Assembly: GCF_026314945.1 (NCBI RefSeq)
Contig: NZ_CP111121.1
Location: 3,844,001-3,908,000, forward strand
Reading direction: 5' to 3'
Length of the DNA stretch: 64,000 bases
Source of the DNA: Chryseobacterium fluminis
GTDB taxonomy: Bacteria; Bacteroidota; Bacteroidia; Flavobacteriales; Weeksellaceae
A program made the position numbers and the translations under genes. Below the pieces are notes generated by a model. That model ran no database searches and was not told the DNA's origin. It was given only the letters and a program-made list of their open reading frames with translations. Below are positions 51,503 through 59,240 of the stretch, piece after piece. Within the stretch, counting starts at the first letter, position 1; each line of letters opens with the position of its first letter.

Positions 51503-52657
51503 ATGACAACAATTAAATCTGTAACAGAGTATCTTGAATTAATCAAGGGACTAGAAATAAAAGACAATGTCTTTTTTAGAGGACACGCAAATGAGAATTA
51601 TGTTCTTGAACCTGGTATATATAGAAAGGTAAAGGGAGATAAAACTTTGGTTGAATTTGAAGACCAGATTTTCAGAGAAGTGATTTCAAAATCGCCACAA
51701 GAGTTTGTTGGAAAAACAACATTAGAATCATTAGCGTTAATGCAACATTATGAGTCACCAACTCGGGTTTTAGATCTCACAGAAAACTCTTTAGTTGCTT
51801 TATTCTTTGCTGTCAATAAAGGTAATGAAAATGGTGAAGTTATTATTTTCGACATTCCTGACGAGTTTGTCGGTCACTATAATAGTGATCGAGTAACCAT
51901 TTTATCAAATATTGCTAAATGTGGAAAAGATTTTAATTTTAACTTTGGACTAGTGCCCTTCTACAGAAATAAAATTGATGAATTAAAGTCTAAAAAAGTA
52001 GAGATTGAGTTGACCGAACGATTTGGATCAACATTTAATCAAGATATTACTGATTTTTTTATTTTAGATACAACGATAAATGAATGGATAGAAGCAGAGA
52101 AATATGAGCTAGAAAATATAGAAACATTTTATGAAAATTTAAAAAGAGATTTTGAGGAAAATAAAGGAGGGCTTATCGATGTAGCTCTAAAAGATTTCAG
52201 AAATTCATTTATTGAAAAATTAATAGGAATCTACAAAATAGGAGTAAGCAAAAGTATTCAAAATGTTAATTATAGACATTTCGGAAAATTACTACATAAT
52301 ATTCGAGAAGATAAGGCATATTTTGATTCCATAATTGATCCCTATGATGTGTCTAAAGTTTTTGCAGTTAGACCTAAATTAGATAATCCAAGAATTGTGA
52401 GACAGCATGGTGCATTTTTAATTTTTGGTATTCATGAAGTTCAATTTACAGGTTTTGGCAATTTTAAGCCTATGGCTGATCTAAATAGAGAGTGGATTTT
52501 AAAAGGAATCGACGAAGAAAGAATTTTGGTCGACAAGGACTCTAAAAGGTCAATATTAGAAGAACTTGAACAGTTGGGAATCAATCAATCCACGTTGTTT
52601 CCAGAAGTTGATAAAGTAGCAGACTTTGTTAGAAAAAAGTATCAAGATAAACTTTAA
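51503..52657 (+). CDS. FRG-domain protein, likely defence-associated
   Basis: 384 residues, no signal peptide or membrane helix. The FRG domain lies at about 1-130: NVFFRGHANENYVLEPGIYR, SLALMQHYESPTRVLDLTEN (QHYGxPTRLLDxT type) and ALFFAVNKGN. FRG domains (named for FxxRG) are common in restriction loci and phage-associated islands; their molecular action is not established. The C-terminal half repeats a helical segment ending in ARPKLDNPRIVRQHGAFLIFG, also typical of FRG proteins (RxxxQxGAF). Lies 23 bases after HsdS and 10 before the next gene, so it is on the hsdMS transcript. Confidence 0.85.
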   Translation: MTTIKSVTEYLELIKGLEIKDNVFFRGHANENYVLEPGIYRKVKGDKTLVEFEDQIFREVISKSPQEFVGKTTLESLALMQHYESPTRVLDLTENSLVALFFAVNKGNENGEVIIFDIPDEFVGHYNSDRVTILSNIAKCGKDFNFNFGLVPFYRNKIDELKSKKVEIELTERFGSTFNQDITDFFILDTTINEWIEAEKYELENIETFYENLKRDFEENKGGLIDVALKDFRNSFIEKLIGIYKIGVSKSIQNVNYRHFGKLLHNIREDKAYFDSIIDPYDVSKVFAVRPKLDNPRIVRQHGAFLIFGIHEVQFTGFGNFKPMADLNREWILKGIDEERILVDKDSKRSILEELEQLGINQSTLFPEVDKVADFVRKKYQDKL

Positions 52658-52667
52658 ATAAACACCA

Positions 52668-54122
52668 ATGAAAAAGTATTTTAGAAACTTATTTGGTATT
52701 AACCAGTTAGAAAATTCTGCTGAACGGTTGGAACTTTTATCTAAAAAACAGAGTGAAGATTTTGAAAGATATGAGACTGTTCAAAAAGAAAGAGAACAAA
52801 AACTAATTGATCTACTCAATAAAGTTCAAGATAATGAACATTATTTGACTGTTACAAAAGATAACAATATTGAGCTTACTCAAAATGATCAGATTGAAAT
52901 TTCTAATGAAATTGTATTGGATGAAAACTTTACCTTTAAAAGGATTGATACTGACGAATTAGGGAAAAATATCAATGGTTTTACTTTAATTTCTAACGAA
53001 GAATCTAGCAAAGGATTACTTTCTTCATTTGCAGGATTATCCTCAAATGTAGGAACCGCCAAATATATGGCAAATTCCTTCTATACTACTACTGCAAGTC
53101 CTTCACAATTGATGAGGTATGCTAATAATACCTATAGTTCAATAATTACTGACGGTGGAAAGTTTTCAAAACATGTTGGTTTTGTCAAAGGTAATATCGG
53201 AGTAATGACACCAATGATAGCGTTTCAGGTTTTAACAATGGTTACTGCCCAAGCACACATGCAGGAAATTTCTAAAAAGTTAAATCTTATAAACGATAAA
53301 ATTTCATTCCTATTAACTTTTCATAAAAACGAGAGGATTGCAAAACTAAAATACATAAACACTCAGTTGGAAGAGTTATATAAACGTTCTTTTTTTACCG
53401 GTGAAGATTTTGTTTTAATAAATTCCTTTAAATATGACTTACAGGTTATAAAGGATGAATCTTATCAATTATTTGTGAAAGCATTATTTGATATTCAGAA
53501 AAAACACAGTCTAACAGTAAATCCTGTACTGAATGAAGAAAACAATTTTCCTGATAATTCTGTAAAGAAAGTATGGAAACAAACAAAATTATTTTTTGAA
53601 CATTCCAAGTCTGATGTGTCTAAATTATTAATGAGTTTTAAAGAATTTGATCTTTTTACTTATGGAGAAGTTGCTCTTACCGCAGAGAGATTATTTGACA
53701 ATTTACTAGTAGTTGAACTCCAGTCAAATCTTAAAGTTAGAAATTTAGATCAAGATAGAATTGGTAAAATTGACGAACTAAAGAAAAGCTTGGAAAATAA
53801 TATGTCGTCACCAAAGATTGAAGATGATATAAAGTTAGTTTTCAAAGATTTTAAAGAAAACCTTAATTATTATCTATCACAAAAGGAAGATAGTGCTTTT
53901 CAAAATATATTCTCTAAAAATAAGGAACAGATCCAAAATCTGAAAGAAGATTTATCAAATGATTTTGAGTTTTTAGAAACTCTTTTACAAACAGAAAACT
54001 CTAAAACCGGATCTGAAATTATCAGTTCTTTTGATGATAAATATGAAATTATGATTGATAATTCTGGCGAAAAAGAATTGATTTACATGAAACTGTCAAA
54101 TAATAATTTAAACATTCAATAA
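52668..54122 (+). CDS. unrecognised 484-residue protein in the hsdMS-FRG transcript
   Basis: I do not recognise this protein. N-terminal 80 residues look coiled-coil (LLSKKQSEDFERYETVQKER). A middle region, about 115-215, is Ser/Ala/Gly/Met-rich with hydrophobic helices (LLSSFAGLSSNVGTAKYMAN, VGFVKGNIGVMTPMIAFQVL, TMVTAQAHMQEISKKL), which could insert in or lie on a membrane. The rest is charged, helical and likely coiled coil. No enzyme motif is visible. Its tight linkage to the FRG gene and 102-residue ORF suggests one module, possibly an effector of a defence response; this is inference. Confidence 0.6.
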   Translation: MKKYFRNLFGINQLENSAERLELLSKKQSEDFERYETVQKEREQKLIDLLNKVQDNEHYLTVTKDNNIELTQNDQIEISNEIVLDENFTFKRIDTDELGKNINGFTLISNEESSKGLLSSFAGLSSNVGTAKYMANSFYTTTASPSQLMRYANNTYSSIITDGGKFSKHVGFVKGNIGVMTPMIAFQVLTMVTAQAHMQEISKKLNLINDKISFLLTFHKNERIAKLKYINTQLEELYKRSFFTGEDFVLINSFKYDLQVIKDESYQLFVKALFDIQKKHSLTVNPVLNEENNFPDNSVKKVWKQTKLFFEHSKSDVSKLLMSFKEFDLFTYGEVALTAERLFDNLLVVELQSNLKVRNLDQDRIGKIDELKKSLENNMSSPKIEDDIKLVFKDFKENLNYYLSQKEDSAFQNIFSKNKEQIQNLKEDLSNDFEFLETLLQTENSKTGSEIISSFDDKYEIMIDNSGEKELIYMKLSNNNLNIQ

Positions 54123-54134
54123 ATTTTTCACACT

Positions 54135-54443
54135 ATGAGATTACGTTTAAACCATTCTTCAACACCTGCAAGAATTTATGGTCTTGACAATTATGATGAA
54201 TTTGAACACCATGGTTTTTTAAAATTGAGAATAAACTATGAAGGTGAAACTAAAGAGTTTATCATTGGATATACAAAGCCGTATACGAAGAAGGCACTCA
54301 ATATTTTTGCAAAACTAATTAATCTAAATCAAAATGGAGATCCGGGAGATAAGCTTGAATTTAATGAATGGCAGAAGTCTATCACAAGAAATAAAAACCT
54401 CATTGTTGATATATTTGATTTTCAATATTCTCTGTTAGATTAA
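54135..54443 (+). CDS. small protein of unknown function at the end of the defence transcript
   Basis: 102 residues, begins MRLRLNHSSTPARIYGLDNY, with a beta-rich first half (LKLRINYEGETKEFIIGYT) and helix-rich second half. No signal, helix bundle or metal motif. It follows the 484-residue gene by 12 bases, and its end overlaps the convergent integrase gene by 9 bases. It may be a small immunity-type or regulatory partner of the preceding proteins; the family is not recognised. Confidence 0.55.
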   Translation: MRLRLNHSSTPARIYGLDNYDEFEHHGFLKLRINYEGETKEFIIGYTKPYTKKALNIFAKLINLNQNGDPGDKLEFNEWQKSITRNKNLIVDIFDFQYSLLD

Positions 54444-55661
54444 ATTTTCATTTATTTTGAATACCGTTTCATTATCTAAACTGTCCAAATAATGTTTTGT
54501 AACAGTTGTATTTGAATGTGATAACATTTCAGAAATTATATCAATTGAAACACCCTTTCTCCTTAGCACTGTCGCATAAGAATCGCGAGCGGTTTTTAGT
54601 TGTAGGGTAATTGATAATTGAAGACATTGTGAGATTTTTTTAAGAGATTTATTAATACTTTTTCTCATTTTACGGTTCATGTAATCAAAATTTTCATCAG
54701 TGTAACTTTCTTTTAAAAATCCAAGTACGAAAGGACTATTTTTATCACCAATTTTACTTAAAATATTTTCTACCTTATGATTTATCGGAACAACAATTTC
54801 CTGTCTCATTTTTTTTCGGGTATTCTCTGTTTTCTTTCTAAAAAATACAAAACAGTTACCATTTCTCTGATCCCATCGTAGTCTTAAAAGATCGGCAAAG
54901 TTAATACCATTACATCGATACAGTAATTCCCAAATATCACGGGCAAACTCTTCGTCATCACTCTCAAATTTATCCAAATTTATAATTTTAGATATTTCAT
55001 CATTAGTAAAAACTTGTTTTTTCGGGAAATATTCACAAATAGAATAACCATCTTTTCCAAAGGGATAAAAATAATGAGCTGGCAATATGTTTTTCTTTTT
55101 CATGAAATAATTTATTACCGTTCGGAGGTCTCTAAAGTTTGAATTTATAGATGAAATCGATACACCTTCCTGTGATCTTTTTCGTTCAATTTTTTTCAAA
55201 AATTCCGGTGTGATTTCCAGAATCGTTAGATCATTGTTTTCTCTTGTAAAAACGTTTTTTGACTGTTTAATATGAATTTTCGTTCTAATACTTAAATGTT
55301 CATTTTCTTCACAATATGTTTTGAATAAATCATCTAATTTTAATGATATTTGAGTCGTTTTCGTTTGATTTTCTTGTGTATCCTCTTTAAAGAAAGATTG
55401 TTTAATAACATTTCTATCGAAAACCTTGATCTCTGAAATGATTTTTTCAGCTCTTGAAATCTGTTCCTGACATTGCCGACGAAACTCAATTGTATTCTGT
55501 CCCATATCTTTTTTAATAAAGATTTTGTTATATTGGCTTTCAGTCATCTTCGAAATGTTGAGATACAGTTGGTTTTTTCCATCAATAATGCGAATACTCA
55601 AATTATAGTTTTCATCTTTTAACTTCACTCTTTTATCAAGTACAAGACTACATGTTGCCAT
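54435..55661 (-). CDS. int: tyrosine recombinase (phage-type integrase)
   Basis: 408 residues. N-terminal arm-binding and SAM-like core-binding parts (about 1-215), catalytic domain beyond. Catalytic Arg I in LLYRCNGINFADLLRLRWD, beta-hairpin Lys in FFRKKTENTRK, box II Arg in LKTARDSYATVLRRKGVS, then HSNTTVTKHYLDSL with His and the nucleophile Tyr. The first box II residue is Lys rather than His, a substitution that I recognise from Bacteroidota integrases with the ARDSYAT form. It would excise and integrate this element; the tRNA at 40.7 kb is the probable target. Its HTH partner lies upstream by 18 bases. Confidence 0.93.
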   Translation of the reverse strand: MATCSLVLDKRVKLKDENYNLSIRIIDGKNQLYLNISKMTESQYNKIFIKKDMGQNTIEFRRQCQEQISRAEKIISEIKVFDRNVIKQSFFKEDTQENQTKTTQISLKLDDLFKTYCEENEHLSIRTKIHIKQSKNVFTRENNDLTILEITPEFLKKIERKRSQEGVSISSINSNFRDLRTVINYFMKKKNILPAHYFYPFGKDGYSICEYFPKKQVFTNDEISKIINLDKFESDDEEFARDIWELLYRCNGINFADLLRLRWDQRNGNCFVFFRKKTENTRKKMRQEIVVPINHKVENILSKIGDKNSPFVLGFLKESYTDENFDYMNRKMRKSINKSLKKISQCLQLSITLQLKTARDSYATVLRRKGVSIDIISEMLSHSNTTVTKHYLDSLDNETVFKINENLI

Positions 55662-55679
55662 TTTTGAAAATATTTAAAT

Positions 55680-55889
55680 TTAAACCACTAAAACCGGAAT
55701 TCTTATCTCACTAGTCATATTCCCTCCTTCATCAATCCAACGGTCAATCTCCTGTTTACTGAATATCAGTTTTTTTCCGATTTTTTTAAAAGGTATCTGC
55801 TTTCTATTTACCTTTGAGTAAATCGTTGCCTTTGTAAAAGGGATATATTTTATTAATGAATTAAGATCCATATATCTGTTTTCTTCCAT
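55680..55889 (-). CDS. helix-turn-helix protein, excisionase-like
   Basis: 69 residues from the ATG at 55889; a longer in-frame start at 55952 adds 21 residues that look unlike the domain. The sequence YMDLNSLIKYIPFTKATIYS followed by KVNRKQIPFKKIGKKLIF and SKQEIDRWI is a MerR-like winged HTH_17 domain, as in excisionases that direct tyrosine recombinases. Lies directly before the integrase on the same strand, probably one operon. Confidence 0.8.
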   Translation of the reverse strand: MEENRYMDLNSLIKYIPFTKATIYSKVNRKQIPFKKIGKKLIFSKQEIDRWIDEGGNMTSEIRIPVLVV

Positions 55890-55952
55890 AATTAATGTTA
55901 TTTTTGAAAACAAAGGCGTCGCAATGCTAAGCCTTTGTTTTGGTTTTGCCAA

Positions 55953-56106
55953 ACCGGCAGTTGAAAATTTTAGCTTTAATCTTCTCTTCCCTAATTTTAC
56001 ACATAGATCATCCTGTTCACAGAAGCTGTGAATTAAAAAATTCGATAAAATTTTAGATTAAATTAGAGGAGAGGTAGATGTTACCATAAAGTTTTTATAG
56101 AAACTT
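55953..56106. other. spacer between HTH gene and ParB-methyltransferase gene
   Basis: 154 bases, A+T-rich. I see no gene or clear hairpin. It likely holds the int/xis promoter, but no exact TAnnTTTG box could be assigned. Confidence 0.4.
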
Positions 56107-57831
56107 CTATGCCGCAAGATCAATTTGATCATCGGAAGAGACAAAGTCATTTTTTAAAGTATGATATTCATTCTCATCATACTCGGAAATTCCTTTTTCA
56201 AGAACCTCTTTGATTTTTGGAATATTCTTGTCATAAAGTTCAGTCATAATAACTTTACGGTTTAACATCAATCCGGCGCGACCAACGGACCCCGTACCGG
56301 CAAATGGATCCCAAACTCTTCCTTCCTCAGGTATGAAGGATAAAATGAAAGGTAAAGGAAGCAAGGTGGGAAAAGAACCAAAAAAACCAGTTTGTAAACC
56401 ACTCTGCTGTGATCTTTCCTTTGAGATATTCAATTTCAAAATCTGTTCAATATCATTGTCACAGAGAAAATTTCTCATTGTCTTATATTGGTTGGAAATA
56501 TGATATGAAGTTTTTAGGTTTGCATCTTTGTTACCCTGTTCTGAACATCCTCTTTTGACGGTAGCCGATTTGCTTGGATCATAGATCTTCAACTGATTAT
56601 AATAGTAATCCTTAGATTTGGAAAATATCAGTACAGATTCATAACCATTGGTAAATCTTTTGGTTTTGTTCCCCTGTGGTTTATTATTTGATTTCTGCCA
56701 GATTACCTGGTCTATGAAGAAAAAACCTTCTTTTTTCATCTCAAGGATTAGTAAAGGAACTACACCCACACAAATACCGTCCTGATATGAGTCATGAAGA
56801 TTAATAATGATGACACCATCTTCGGTCATGTTATCCGCACCGATTTTCATAACGTCAACAATGTTTCTTACAAAAAATTCCGGTTTCTTTTCTCTTCCGA
56901 TTTCGAACTCGCTGTTCTTGGAATCTTTTTCAGAATATTCAATCTGATTATAATACGGTATTGATGTTAAAATACCATTTATCAACGTTCCTTCGGGAAA
57001 TTTCACATCAAGAGAATTCCCCGGTAAAATAATGTATCTATCAGATATTATGTTTGTAGCAATATCAATGTTAGTAGTTCCAGTTTCTTTCTTATGATTG
57101 TATTGACGAACAAGAGATTCTGTTTTTCTTAAATCATATTTTTTACTTAAAAATCCCTCAATGACCTTGGCTTCTTTTTCTTTCTCCAAATCATAATTGT
57201 TTTTTTTATCATTCAAAATATCCAAGACACCTTTTACACGATCAAAAGATACTTCGTTTTCCAAAAGTTTATTGGAAAGATTTAGGCTGTTTTCAGGATT
57301 CTCTTTTTCGAAAACCAAAGATTTTTTAAAAGTAATAACATTGTTTCTTCCCCAGCCTCTCCCGTATTGTTCAGATATAAACTTGTACTTTTCATTATAA
57401 GTACTTTCATCAAGTTCTGATTCGGTATCAACAACTCTTAAGTAATGAGAAAGAAGTCTTTTGCGTTCTTCCAGACTTGGAACAGACTTTAAGTTAAATT
57501 CAATAATCCAATCCTTCACTTCATCTTTGGAGTTAGGATAATTTTCAAGGATAATGCAATCGACCTCGTTTAAATTTAAATCCTTTACCGCTAAGAATCG
57601 TAAGACACCGTCGACGATAACATATTTATCTTCAAATTTAAAAACAACTATGGGATTACAATAACCCGACTTTACGATCTGTTTTTTAAGATTTTCAATA
57701 AATTGTTTCTTTTCTTTTCTCTCAAAAATTTCATCCCATTCTTCAGGAATTTCGAGTTGAGATAATTGCAATTTTGTTACTCTGTTAAATAGTGGTAAAA
57801 CCACTCCTGCTGATAATGTTTGTTTTTGCAT
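56107..57831 (-). CDS. ParB-like domain fused to DNA methyltransferase
   Basis: 574 residues. The N-terminal part (about 20-190) is a ParB/Srx-like domain: LKKQIVKSGYCNPIVVFKFED and YVIVDGVLRFLAVKDLNL. The C-terminal half (about 275-560) is a D-x-x-Y-type methyltransferase: catalytic TSIPYY (about 290, in place of TSPPYW/Y), VIIINLHDSYQDG, IDQVIWQKSNNKPQGNKTKR, and the AdoMet-binding DPFAGTGSVGRAGL (about 511). Motif IV precedes motif I, as in beta-class enzymes. Fusions of this type are common on phages and integrative elements and may protect their DNA. The Pro-to-Ile change in the catalytic motif is unusual. Confidence 0.88.
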   Translation of the reverse strand: MQKQTLSAGVVLPLFNRVTKLQLSQLEIPEEWDEIFERKEKKQFIENLKKQIVKSGYCNPIVVFKFEDKYVIVDGVLRFLAVKDLNLNEVDCIILENYPNSKDEVKDWIIEFNLKSVPSLEERKRLLSHYLRVVDTESELDESTYNEKYKFISEQYGRGWGRNNVITFKKSLVFEKENPENSLNLSNKLLENEVSFDRVKGVLDILNDKKNNYDLEKEKEAKVIEGFLSKKYDLRKTESLVRQYNHKKETGTTNIDIATNIISDRYIILPGNSLDVKFPEGTLINGILTSIPYYNQIEYSEKDSKNSEFEIGREKKPEFFVRNIVDVMKIGADNMTEDGVIIINLHDSYQDGICVGVVPLLILEMKKEGFFFIDQVIWQKSNNKPQGNKTKRFTNGYESVLIFSKSKDYYYNQLKIYDPSKSATVKRGCSEQGNKDANLKTSYHISNQYKTMRNFLCDNDIEQILKLNISKERSQQSGLQTGFFGSFPTLLPLPFILSFIPEEGRVWDPFAGTGSVGRAGLMLNRKVIMTELYDKNIPKIKEVLEKGISEYDENEYHTLKNDFVSSDDQIDLAA

Positions 57832-57896
57832 GATATTATTATTTAAATATTATGATGCAAAGGACTATAGATTACGAAAAAATGTGAAGACAAATT

Positions 57897-57928
57897 ACAT
57901 TACAAACCGGATTTCGTAACGTTACAAA
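57897..57928. promoter_or_regulatory. possible operator with TTACAAA repeats
   Basis: ACATTACAAA at 57897-57906 and ACGTTACAAA at 57919-57928 recur 22 bases apart, close to two helical turns, and the second overlaps the palindrome GTAACGTTAC. It lies between the ParB-methyltransferase gene and the gene upstream of it. Confidence 0.35.
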
Positions 57929-57936
57929 AATGACAA

Positions 57937-59076
57937 TTATGTTGTTTTGCTCTTATTCAAAACGTATCTTTCGTCCATAGAAATGATGTCTTTTTCAATG
58001 TTGATTTTATAGTATTTATCAGGGTTTTCAGTAAATGTATTGATCATGTAAAACTCAGCTAGTTTCACGCCGAGAGTATTATTAATTTCTTTATTGATGG
58101 AGTTTTTTTCTTTTAAAAATCTTTTATAGCCAGAATCATTTTCAAGTAATTTTTTTACGGCTTCAAGAATCTCCTTCTTCTTTAGTTTCAAATTATCTTC
58201 CCTAATTTTATTTTTTTCAATATTCTTTAATGTTTTCGTAGTTGGATGTCTAACTGTAAAATAAATTTCAAACAAATCCACTTCATATTCATCCAAACTA
58301 TTTGTTAAAATACCATCCGTATGATTCAGAAAAAGATAGTACAATGATTTAGGTTGGTGTCCCAAACGAATTTCATGTTTTCCTATGGTAAGTATTCCCT
58401 TTTCATCCACACGTATCGGTTCTTTTGGAATTTGGTTTAGAATCAAACTAAAATTATCAACCATTGAATTCCGGATAGAATCTATAAGTGCCTTTAGATG
58501 AGTTATTATGACAATATCAATGTTTTCACTCAAAATTCTCTGAACACATGAATCGCAGATATATCCCTGACGAAGTTTAAACATAATTTCTTTTTTATTT
58601 CCACAAAAGTCATTTATACATCCAATAGATTCCATGTGAATATTGGGTTCAGAAAAAATATCATCAATATTTAATTTCATTAAAGACTGAATAATATTCT
58701 CTACAATTTGAAAGGCAATTCCATACTTTGAATCTTTATCCGAAAAATACTGCCAATCGTTGGAATCCACAAAGATATTATGACCGTTAAAACCACTGAA
58801 CCAGCTCTCATCATGTTTATTTGGTGATATTAATACAGCATAATTCTCAGGTGGGATTTTATTAATAATCCTGTACATATTCAGGATTTCCCAATACTGT
58901 ACAAAGGATAACCGTTTTTGAAGAGAATAATTCTTAATCTGTAGTTGGAGTATTTCGGCGGGTATTGTTTCACCTTTAACAAATTTTACCGTTCCGGGAA
59001 CAGTATTGAGTAGTCTTACAACTTCATCCAATTCCTCCTGTGGATATTGAGGAAGTGCAGTAACAATAATATTCAT
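57937..59076 (-). CDS. unrecognised protein with Cys4 zinc-type motif
   Basis: 379 residues, no signal peptide. Family not recognised. A likely zinc site of four Cys lies at about 155-185 (CINDFCGNKKEIMFKLRQGYICDSC, spelled over 25 residues; ligands at first, sixth, 22nd and 25th). After it a segment with HQPKSLYYLFLNHTDGILTN resembles a winged-helix fold found in Bacteroidota regulators (hydrophobic YxLFLxHxxGI). The C-terminal part is charged and helical. On the same strand as the methyltransferase gene and divergent from the primase-helicase gene, it may regulate the element's replication; this is inference. Confidence 0.5.
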   Translation of the reverse strand: MNIIVTALPQYPQEELDEVVRLLNTVPGTVKFVKGETIPAEILQLQIKNYSLQKRLSFVQYWEILNMYRIINKIPPENYAVLISPNKHDESWFSGFNGHNIFVDSNDWQYFSDKDSKYGIAFQIVENIIQSLMKLNIDDIFSEPNIHMESIGCINDFCGNKKEIMFKLRQGYICDSCVQRILSENIDIVIITHLKALIDSIRNSMVDNFSLILNQIPKEPIRVDEKGILTIGKHEIRLGHQPKSLYYLFLNHTDGILTNSLDEYEVDLFEIYFTVRHPTTKTLKNIEKNKIREDNLKLKKKEILEAVKKLLENDSGYKRFLKEKNSINKEINNTLGVKLAEFYMINTFTENPDKYYKINIEKDIISMDERYVLNKSKTT

Positions 59077-59125
59077 TCTGAAAATTTAAACCCTAAATGT
59101 AGCGACTGTTTGGAAAATAAACAAG

Positions 59126-59145
59126 AAACGCTAAAAAATGCTAAA
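59126..59145. promoter_or_regulatory. phased YGCTAAA repeat upstream of the primase-helicase gene
   Basis: AAACGCTAAAAAATGCTAAA holds CGCTAAA and TGCTAAA 10 bases apart. It matches 18 of 20 bases with 63904-63923, where the same phasing recurs. It lies 95 bases ahead of the next ATG, in the divergent intergenic region. Candidate iteron or operator. Confidence 0.45.
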
Positions 59146-59240
59146 GTTTATTCTCTTTTTTGGTTTTTCGATTTTTTGCGGTTATATTTTTATTGAGGTC
59201 GGTTTTTCCGAAATCATAAACTTCCCTAAACAATACAATA

